DNA of 64,000 nt. Origin: JADGRF01 sp036382515 (GTDB lineage Bacteria; Myxococcota_A; Polyangia; Polyangiales; JAFGIB01). The translations under genes were made by a program, and so were the position numbers. The DNA is taken from assembly GCA_036382515.1 (NCBI GenBank), contig DASVHQ010000046.1:1-64000 (forward strand), given 5' to 3'. This document shows positions 57,217-64,000 of the stretch, piece after piece (position 1 is the first letter of the stretch; each line of letters opens with the position of its first letter). A model generated the notes under the pieces. That model was given only the letters and a program-made list of their open reading frames with translations. It was not told the origin of the DNA and ran no database searches.

Positions 57217-59262
57217 CTACCGCGACGCCAACTCGTGGTGTTGCGCGGCACCGCGCTGCAGCAAGAGGCCTGCCATCAGGCTGGTGTGCGCGGCGAAGGC
57301 ATCGAGCAACGCCGTGGGATCGCGCAGTGCCACAGGTAGTGCCTCAGCTGATGCAGCTGACAGAACATGCATCGAGGACGGGTCGGCGCCATTGCCCATC
57401 TGCACTACGCCCGAGAGCGCGTGGTGGGTGAAGTGGTGGCCTTCCCAGCTGAGGCCGTCCAGCGGCCCCAGCCGCGAGTTCGACAGGTACAAGATGCGGG
57501 TCGCGATTCGCTCGTCGAGGACGTAGAGCCCGTGGTGCAGAAGCCCCTGCGTGGGCTCGCCGACCAGGTGCAAGAGCGTGGGCGTGATGTCGATGTGGCT
57601 GGTGGCGTAGGGCACGCGCACTGTGGAATCGACGAGGCCTGGCGCGTAGAGCAGGAACGGCACGTTGAACGAGAGATCGGAGTGCGAGTAGCTGCGCCCG
57701 AGCGACTCGAACTCTTCGGCGTAGCGCAGCCCGTGGTCACCGACGACCAGGATGAGCACGTCGTCGCCGAGCCCACGCTCCGCGAGCCGGTCGATCAGCT
57801 GCGCGAAGAGGCGATCGAAGACCAGGGCGATCTGGTGCAAGCGCGCTGGTCCGTCCAGCTGCTGGTTCTCTTGCGCGGCGGGCCACGGGGAGTGTCCGAG
57901 CATGGTGCCGATGAACACGGCGGCTTTGTGGCCGCGCTCCTGCGCGCGCACGATCTGCGTGAAGGCCGTGTCGAACGCCGTTTCCTCGCTTTTGACGAGC
58001 ACCTCGTACACGCCGTCGTCGCGGTGCACGGCGCTATCGATGACGTGGTCGAAGCCGAGCATGTGGGCCTGTTCGCGCTCGCCGCTGCCGGGCAACCAGT
58101 CGAGCACCCAGGAATCCACGTACGTGGTCTCGTAGCCGCGCGTGCGCAGCCGTGCCGCAACGCCGTCGGTGGCGATGGCGCCGAAGCGCACGGGCAGACC
58201 CGAGGGTGGCGCGTACAGGCCGCTCAATATCGAGAAGTTGGCGATGCGGGTATAGGGGCTGGTCGTGTAGTGATGCTCGCTCACGATCGCGTGCTCGGTC
58301 ATGCGCCGGAACGTGGGCAGGTCCGTCGCCGTGGTCAGCGGGTAGAAAGCTCTCGCTGCCGTCTCGAGACCGACCACGATCACGTGCCTGGGACGGATGC
58401 GCGATTCGAGCTCGGGCGCCAGCAGTTGTGGCGCCGCGCTCGGTGCTGGCGCGTACGCGAGCTTCTGGTACTGCGCGAGCAGCACCGCCTGAGCTGGGAT
58501 CTGCTGAGCCAAGGGCGTCGTGGTGTCGGCTTGCCACGCGGCGTGGGCGACGTCGGCCCAGTAGCCGTGGACCGGGAAGGCCCGTTCGCCGAAGCGCGCG
58601 CTCGCCTGCTGCGAGCACACGAAACCCGTTACGACAAGGCCCAGCGCAACGGCCGGCAGTGCTCGGTGCAACGTCGCCAGCGTGCGCCAACGCTGAGCCG
58701 CGCGCACGAGCAAGCTCGGCAAAGCGAGGCCGAGCACGCTCAGCACAGCGATGCCTGAAGCATCCGCTGTCAGGTAGCTGCGCAACGTTTCCGGATGCAG
58801 CTTCACCCAACCCCAGGCCGTGCCGAGCACCTGGCCCGAGGCGAAGGTTCCCAGCTGCATGAACGACACGTGGTTACCCAGGATCACGAGCACCAGCGCC
58901 GTCGCGAAGATCCGGTATGCGATCGAGGCGCGTCTGGGCGGCAGCAGGGCGGCGACCGCGAACATCAGGACTGTCATCGCCGCGGTCTGCAGGATGTCGC
59001 GCGCGAGGATCAACGCGAGTAGCGCGGCCCGCGAGATCGGCTGGGCGCTGCCCGTGGTCATTTCGTCGAGCACGAAAGCGTCGCTGTGGCGATAGACGGA
59101 GGCCAGGCACGCGAGCTTGGCGGCCACCGTGGCTCCGAGCAGCAGCAGGTACCACCAGCACAGCTCTGCACAGCGCTCGGAGCGCAGCGCGCGCAGCAGC
59201 TGGCTCACGGCGGAACCGCTGGGAGGTGGCTGGGATGCGCTGCGGCGAGTGGAGACAGACAT
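57217..59262 (-). CDS. Membrane-bound sulfatase/phosphoglycerol transferase (LtaS-like)
   Basis: The 681-residue protein has about five membrane segments (residues 30-260) and an exported alkaline-phosphatase-superfamily domain. Its motifs are VIVVGLETAARAF (metal site and candidate Thr nucleophile), GHSPWP, VVGDHGLRY and HIDITPTLLHLVG. This is the layout of LtaS, OpgB and EptA-type enzymes that move phospho-head groups onto envelope polymers or lipids. The substrate cannot be told. It is convergent with the GT51 gene. The ATG at 59262 is chosen because it lies about 40 residues before the first membrane segment. Confidence 0.75.
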   Translation of the reverse strand: MSVSTRRSASQPPPSGSAVSQLLRALRSERCAELCWWYLLLLGATVAAKLACLASVYRHSDAFVLDEMTTGSAQPISRAALLALILARDILQTAAMTVLMFAVAALLPPRRASIAYRIFATALVLVILGNHVSFMQLGTFASGQVLGTAWGWVKLHPETLRSYLTADASGIAVLSVLGLALPSLLVRAAQRWRTLATLHRALPAVALGLVVTGFVCSQQASARFGERAFPVHGYWADVAHAAWQADTTTPLAQQIPAQAVLLAQYQKLAYAPAPSAAPQLLAPELESRIRPRHVIVVGLETAARAFYPLTTATDLPTFRRMTEHAIVSEHHYTTSPYTRIANFSILSGLYAPPSGLPVRFGAIATDGVAARLRTRGYETTYVDSWVLDWLPGSGEREQAHMLGFDHVIDSAVHRDDGVYEVLVKSEETAFDTAFTQIVRAQERGHKAAVFIGTMLGHSPWPAAQENQQLDGPARLHQIALVFDRLFAQLIDRLAERGLGDDVLILVVGDHGLRYAEEFESLGRSYSHSDLSFNVPFLLYAPGLVDSTVRVPYATSHIDITPTLLHLVGEPTQGLLHHGLYVLDERIATRILYLSNSRLGPLDGLSWEGHHFTHHALSGVVQMGNGADPSSMHVLSAASAEALPVALRDPTALLDAFAAHTSLMAGLLLQRGAAQHHELASR

Positions 59263-59482
59263 CGGGGTGCAGGCGCGCAGGCTGCGCGGCGGAGTTGCGG
59301 GCCGGACATGGAGCGCGGCTGTCGCGCCCGTGCAGCTGGAACAGCATGGTAGCGCATGCCGGCTGGCCTGGCCCGTTCGAGCCGCAGGCGCTGACCGGCA
59401 GTTGCGGATGCTGCGCGCGCGCCGCATCCGCCATGGGTGGCGACCTCCGGACCACGCTCAGCACGTGGCGACCTGCGCGGGC

Positions 59483-60517
59483 TTAGCGACACACGAGATC
59501 GAGCAGCGCCGCCGGCTCCACCAGGTCGGGTGGGCGCGGACGCCCGAGGCTGCGACTCGCGCGAGAAATGAGGTTGTCGCCGCTGACGTCGTAGTGCCCG
59601 GCGTATGCGGGCTCGCTCAGTGCTTCTTCGAGCGAGATGTAGCGCACGCCTGCATGCTCGTACGCGCTCAGCACGGCGTCGAGATTCTTCGCGGCGGCGA
59701 CGGTCGGATGCAGCAGCAACACTTGCGGGATGGCATGCCCGAACACCTCGCGCGCCGCCGCGACCGACCAAGTCAGGTAAGCCGCAGCGTTTTCCAGATA
59801 CGTCTGACCCAGGGTCTCGAGCGAGGCTCCGTCGCCCTTTTGCAGGCAACGCAGGTACGGATCGGCCCAGTCGGTGTCGCTGAACCTGACAGAGACGCGA
59901 GCCACCGTGTAGTGCTGCTCGCGCAGGAAGCGCCGCAGCGCCTTGCGCTCGTTCTCGGTGCGGCCTTCTTCCAGGTACGGATAACGGAAGTACTTGTGCC
60001 GTTGTCGCGTTCGTTGCTCGAGCGCGTCCACCACGGGGCGGTTCTTGAGAATGTCCTTGATGTAGCCGTCGACTCCGAGCTCAGCGAGCGTGTCGTGCGA
60101 GTAGGTGTGGTTGCCAACCTCGAAGCCCGCTTGCACCCAGTCGGCCAACGCGGCGCGACGCTCGGGTTGATTCTCGAGCATCGAGCCCACCACGAAGCCC
60201 ACGGCGTGGCTCACGTGGTGCGCCTTCAGGATCGCGATGATGTCTCGCAGGATGCGCGCGTGGGTGTATCCAGCGACCTCCGGCCCACCGCCCGGCAGGT
60301 CGTCCAGCGTGATCGCCATGCGGATCGTAGGGCGCTTGGGGCCGCCTGCATGCGGCTGCACGACGGCCGCTCGCGGCGCTGCAGCCGCCCGTTTGGCCTG
60401 GCACGCGGCGTCGCAGGGTCGGACCACGGATGCACCACCCGACGAACCGTGGATCCGTGACACCGGCACGCCGATGGACAGCGCGACCAGCGCTGCGATC
60501 GTGAACGTTCTCGTCAT
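59483..60517 (-). CDS. Exported polysaccharide deacetylase (CE4/NodB-like)
   Basis: The 344-residue precursor (MTRTFTIAALVALS signal) has the NodB motifs: MAITLDDLPGG with the base/metal Asp pair (Phe replaced by Leu in TFDD), GNHTYSHDTL with the two metal His, and RYPYLEEG. A late HP in LLLHPTVAA completes the site. It should remove N-acetyl groups from peptidoglycan or chitin-like polymers in the periplasm. An upstream ATG would extend it by 12 residues without improving the signal peptide. The gene is 220 bases upstream of the sulfatase-like gene on the same strand. Confidence 0.85.
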   Translation of the reverse strand: MTRTFTIAALVALSIGVPVSRIHGSSGGASVVRPCDAACQAKRAAAAPRAAVVQPHAGGPKRPTIRMAITLDDLPGGGPEVAGYTHARILRDIIAILKAHHVSHAVGFVVGSMLENQPERRAALADWVQAGFEVGNHTYSHDTLAELGVDGYIKDILKNRPVVDALEQRTRQRHKYFRYPYLEEGRTENERKALRRFLREQHYTVARVSVRFSDTDWADPYLRCLQKGDGASLETLGQTYLENAAAYLTWSVAAAREVFGHAIPQVLLLHPTVAAAKNLDAVLSAYEHAGVRYISLEEALSEPAYAGHYDVSGDNLISRASRSLGRPRPPDLVEPAALLDLVCR

Positions 60518-60800
60518 GGGCGACCCGTGCATGCGCTGCTCGCTAGCATACACCGCTTGAGGTACGAGCGCTTATTGCGTGCACCCTCCGCCCCCCGCGG
60601 GCGGAACGCAGCGGGGTAGTCGAGCGGGGCTGCTGTGGCGGCCGGGCCCGTCGGTGGCGTCGAGCGGAGCGAAGTCGACGGCTGAGTCGAGCAGCCATTC
60701 ATCCGGCGCTGAGGCAGTACGCGCCCTGGCCCGCAGTCGGGCGCTGCGGACTCAGGTGGAGTGCGGTCTGGACGAGCGCACTCGACTTTGGCGGGACTGT

Positions 60801-63800
60801 CTAGGGGTAGGTCGTGTTGCGTACATCCGCGCAGGTCGCGGTGTTGGCCACGCGCTTGAGGATGAACTTGGCGGACACCACCTGCTGCGCGCTCTGGTTG
60901 GCGGTGTCGTAGAAGTCGGTGAGCGTGCCGCTGCAGTCGGTTTCGCCACTCGGCGCCACTTCGCGTAAGCAGCCTTCGATGCGCCCCTCGTTCTGCATCT
61001 GGCCGTTGGCTGGGCCTTTGACGTCACCCTGGATCAGGTTGCAGCTCGTGAGGCTTCCGTTGAAGTACCCGATGGTGCGCGAGCCGACGTAGAACCGGCT
61101 CACTCGCCGCAACGTGAGGCCCTCGACGCCGGGCCAGTAGTTGTAGGCGAGACGTGCGGCCGCGGCGTTGCTGCGTGGGCAGGCGGCGGAGGTCGCGGGG
61201 TAGGCCGTCAGCGGGTCGGGGAAGACGCCGTCGACCGGGAAGCCACCCGGCGGCACCGCGTAGCCCGTGACACCCGGCTTGCCGTCGGCATCCGAGTCGA
61301 GCCACACGGCACCGTTGACCTGCGTGGTGCCGGCGCCGACCTGCGTGCGGGCCGTCGGCCATGCACCGAGCGGGTCGGTGAGTGAGATGCCGAGCAAGAC
61401 GGCGCTCTGCGGAGACACGAATGCGCTGCCTGGCAGAGGCTTGGTCAGCGTCATGTCGACGATCTCCGTCGGCATGCCGGTGGTGCCCCAGATCTGGACG
61501 GGTAGGAACTGCGTGTAGGCCTCGGCCGCGATGAACGCGTTGCCGGTGCCGCACAGGTCCAGGCCCGTGCCACCGCACGGCACGGTCACCACGTGCAGCT
61601 TGCCGGCGCTGTCGAAGGTCTGGTGTCGCAGCGCCCACGAGTAAAGCACGGGCTTCACGCTGCCGGCATCCTCGATGTTGCTGATGCCCGACCACGTCAT
61701 GGTCGCGGCGATCTGGATCGCATACGTGCCGTTCAGGTCGCAGACGCACGTTCCGCCCACTTGCGTGTAGCCGGAGTTGCAGGTGCACACGTACGTCCCG
61801 GGGACGCCCTGCGCGCAGGTGCCGTAGCCCGCTCCGCAGGGGTTGCCCGCGCACTCGTTGATGTCGGTGCAGCCGGTGCCGCTCTTCTTGCCGTCGCCGC
61901 TGAAGCCGGTGTTACAGGTGCACTGCACGTCGCCGGTTGCGCTCGACGGATCGACGCAGGTTGCGTTCACGTCGCAGGGATTGCTCGCGCACTCGTTGAC
62001 GTTGGGGACGCAGCTGCCCGCGCCGTTGTCCATGTAGCCCGAGGCACAGGTGCAGACGTTGGGCACGCTGGCGGTGCACGCGCTCGAGTGGGCGCCGCAG
62101 GCGTTGCCGGAGCCGGCGCACGAGCCGCCGCTGCACACGTCGGTCGTGGTGCAGGAGTTGGTGTCGTTGCAGCTGGCGGTGTTGTTCGCGTGCACGCACG
62201 GGTCACCCGTGAGCTTGGCGACGTTGCACGAGTCGTCCGTGCAGCCGTTGCCGTCGCTGCAGTTGCGCGCCGATGTCGGCTGGCATGTGCCGCCCGAGCA
62301 GACGTCGCCCAGCGTGCAGGGGTTGCCGTCGTCACAGGTCGCCGTGTTGTTCACGCTGACGCAGCCAGTTGTGGGGTTGCACGAGTCGTTGGTGCAGGGG
62401 TTGCCGTCGTTGCACACGCTCGTCGTGCCGCCGCCGCACACGCCTGCAGTGCACGTTTCGCCGGTGGTGCAAGCGTTGCCGTCCGAGCAGCTGAGGCCAT
62501 TTTGCAGGACGTATTTCTTGCATGCTCCGCTCGCCGAATCGCAGTAGCCGACGTTGCAGTCGTCGCTCGAGCCGGAGCAGTCCTTGGTGGTGGCCGGCGC
62601 GCAGGTGCCCAGGGCGTCGCCTTGACACTTGTAGTTGCTCGCGCAGTTGTCGTTGGGTGCGCAGGTGATGGTCACGCCCGTGCCGTTGTTGATGCAGCCG
62701 CCGGTCGCGTTGCAGCTGTCGACCGTGCACGGGTTCTGATCGTCGCAGCTGACGGTCGTGCCCGTGCAGCTACCATTCTGGCACTGGTCCGAGGCCGTGC
62801 AGACGCTCTGATCGTTGCACGTCGTGCCGTTCACCTGGTTCGCGTACACGCAGGTCGCGCCGCCCTGGCAGGTGGCACCGGCGGCCACCTGGCACTGCGT
62901 CGGGCTGTTGCAGGCGCTCGCGCAGCAAATGTGGCTGACGCAGTGTCCGTTGCCGCATTCGCCGTCCGAGTTGCACGCGCTGCCGTTGCCGCAATTGCTC
63001 GCCGAAGTTGGATGGCACGCGCCGCCCGAGCAGCTGTCGCCATGCGTGCAGGCGATCCCGTCATCACAGGTCGCCGTGTTGTTCGTGCTCACGCAACCGC
63101 CGGTTGCCGGGTTGCACGCGTCGTCGGTGCAGGGGTTGCTGTCGTTGCACGCCGTGACCGTGCCCCCGCTGCAGACGCCAGCCGAGCAGAGTTGGCCGCT
63201 GGTGCAGAGGTTGCCATCCTCGCAGGCGAGGCCGTCCTGCAGTGGCGTCTTCTTGCACTGGCCCGTCGAGGAATCACAGTAGCCCGTGTTGCAGTTGTCG
63301 TTCGAGCCCGAGCAGTCCTTCGTTGTGGTCGGTGCGCAGGTGCCCAGGGCGTCGCCTTGGCACACGTAGCCGCTGGCACAGTTGTCGTCGATCGCGCAGC
63401 TGGCGGTTACGCCGGTGCCGTTATTGGCGCAGCCGTTGACGGCGTCGCAGGTGTCGGTCGTGCACGGGTTCTGGTCGTCGCAATTGAGCACAGTGCCCTT
63501 GCAGCTTCCGCCCTGGCAGTGATCGCTCGTGGTGCACACGCTCTGGTCGTCACAGCTCGTGCCGTCCGTCTTGTTCGCAAAGACGCAAGTCGCGCCGCCC
63601 TGGCAGGTGGCGCCCGCGGCCAGCTGGCACTGCGCCGGGGCGTCGCAGGCGCTGGCGCAGCAGATCTTGCTCACGCAGTGCGCGTTCGTGCAGTCGGTGT
63701 CGCCGTTGCAGCTGCCGCCGTCGTTGGCCTTGCAGCTGCCGGAGACGTCGGTGTAGCCCGCGTCGCAGACGCACTTGGCCGTTGCACCGCTCTGGTCGCA

Positions 63801-64000
63801 CACCTTGGGCGCCGTGCAATGCAGCGCCTTGCAGGCCGCGGACGGGCCGCCGCTGTCGGCGGCGCTGGACGCATCGGCCGGCACGCCCGAGTCGACCGCC
63901 GTGCTCCCGCTGGCGCCGCCGTGACCCGAGCCGCCGCCCTGGCCGCCCTGGCCGCCCGCGCCGCCGCTACCCGCTCGACCGACGCTGGTGCTGCCGCCGG
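60801..64000 (-). CDS. Giant Cys-rich EGF-like secreted protein (5' end beyond window)
   Basis: The open frame runs off the right edge, so the N-terminus and any signal peptide are outside. At least 1065 residues are visible. The N-terminal part is a Gly/Ser/Gln-rich linker (GGAGGQGGQGGGSG). Two units of about 245 residues (63710-62976 and 62975 to about 62260) then repeat the same Cys pattern (HCVSKICCASAC, CQGDALGTCAP, TKDCSGS, CNTGYCDS, NNTATCDDG). Calcium-binding-type EGF modules follow (DINECAGNPCG, VNECASNPCD), then a beta-rich C-terminal domain (TIGYFNGSLTSCNL, GRIEGCLREVAPSGETDCSG). It is probably a surface or extracellular protein. Function unknown. Confidence 0.75.
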   Translation of the reverse strand, partial: GGSTSVGRAGSGGAGGQGGQGGGSGHGGASGSTAVDSGVPADASSAADSGGPSAACKALHCTAPKVCDQSGATAKCVCDAGYTDVSGSCKANDGGSCNGDTDCTNAHCVSKICCASACDAPAQCQLAAGATCQGGATCVFANKTDGTSCDDQSVCTTSDHCQGGSCKGTVLNCDDQNPCTTDTCDAVNGCANNGTGVTASCAIDDNCASGYVCQGDALGTCAPTTTKDCSGSNDNCNTGYCDSSTGQCKKTPLQDGLACEDGNLCTSGQLCSAGVCSGGTVTACNDSNPCTDDACNPATGGCVSTNNTATCDDGIACTHGDSCSGGACHPTSASNCGNGSACNSDGECGNGHCVSHICCASACNSPTQCQVAAGATCQGGATCVYANQVNGTTCNDQSVCTASDQCQNGSCTGTTVSCDDQNPCTVDSCNATGGCINNGTGVTITCAPNDNCASNYKCQGDALGTCAPATTKDCSGSSDDCNVGYCDSASGACKKYVLQNGLSCSDGNACTTGETCTAGVCGGGTTSVCNDGNPCTNDSCNPTTGCVSVNNTATCDDGNPCTLGDVCSGGTCQPTSARNCSDGNGCTDDSCNVAKLTGDPCVHANNTASCNDTNSCTTTDVCSGGSCAGSGNACGAHSSACTASVPNVCTCASGYMDNGAGSCVPNVNECASNPCDVNATCVDPSSATGDVQCTCNTGFSGDGKKSGTGCTDINECAGNPCGAGYGTCAQGVPGTYVCTCNSGYTQVGGTCVCDLNGTYAIQIAATMTWSGISNIEDAGSVKPVLYSWALRHQTFDSAGKLHVVTVPCGGTGLDLCGTGNAFIAAEAYTQFLPVQIWGTTGMPTEIVDMTLTKPLPGSAFVSPQSAVLLGISLTDPLGAWPTARTQVGAGTTQVNGAVWLDSDADGKPGVTGYAVPPGGFPVDGVFPDPLTAYPATSAACPRSNAAAARLAYNYWPGVEGLTLRRVSRFYVGSRTIGYFNGSLTSCNLIQGDVKGPANGQMQNEGRIEGCLREVAPSGETDCSGTLTDFYDTANQSAQQVVSAKFILKRVANTATCADVRNTTYP

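Noticed and set aside
60518..60800. Possible small gene between the deacetylase and the EGF-like protein
   Set aside because: Several short frames exist but none has an RBS, a signal or protein-like composition; the interval probably holds only regulatory sequence.

Overview
The window is high-GC DNA from a predatory- or soil-type delta-proteobacterial lineage, most probably Myxococcota (Polyangia-like). This is inferred from the mix of a Ser/Thr kinase with zinc ribbon and PEGA domain, a REC-DUF4388-TPR regulator, giant Cys-rich secreted repeat proteins and many lipoproteins with Asp/Gly/Ser linkers. The 16S gene in the window could settle the taxonomy. Almost all genes have normal lengths, so this is mainly a chromosomal core/accessory mosaic. 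Region by region: 1-919 is the end of a group 4 hydrogenase/complex I-like operon. 1117-4010 holds yebC and small metabolic or conserved genes, plus a relic of a secreted protein. 4079-9516 (minus) is a Cys-containing lipoprotein and a compact run of cation antiporter, haloalkane-dehalogenase-like hydrolase and B12-type radical SAM enzyme. 9893-17697 holds a 1417-residue Cys-repeat lipoprotein, a beta-propeller protein, a DUF2721 protein, a GST and a pectinacetylesterase-like protein. 17758-18340 is tRNA-Arg followed by a probable integrase relic and the 3' end of a degraded group II intron (maturase tail plus domain V), an old insertion hotspot. 18380-24645 contains PhzF, two lipoproteins, pnp and rpsO. 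24681-32968 carries a VIT/vWA protein, a Ser/Thr kinase, a response regulator and an IPT lipoprotein. 32992-40768 is a surface-glycan cluster (WbpD- and WbpE-like enzymes, EEP phosphatase, AsnB, Wzx-type flippase, methyltransferases including a CmoA homologue). 40816-48433 has tldD/tldE, a sigma-region-like small protein, an SDR, coaE, dtd and astA.

48568-54418 is a complete rRNA operon: two TTGACG promoters, 16S, tRNA-Ile(GAT), tRNA-Ala(TGC), 23S, 5S and a strong terminator, with nested processing stems visible in the spacers. 54613-60517 concerns the cell envelope: an unusual fusion of a long AsmA-like N-terminal region to a peptidoglycan glycosyltransferase (GT51), an LtaS/sulfatase-type membrane enzyme and a polysaccharide deacetylase. 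The window ends inside another Cys-rich EGF-like secreted protein containing a 245-residue internal duplication.

The least explained signals are non-coding: a dispersed hairpin repeat (near pnp/rpsO and between tldD and tldE) whose copies differ by paired, compensatory base changes; a 20-bp inverted repeat upstream of the giant lipoprotein; and the intron and integrase relics at tRNA-Arg. I found no CRISPR array, complete insertion sequence or intact prophage.
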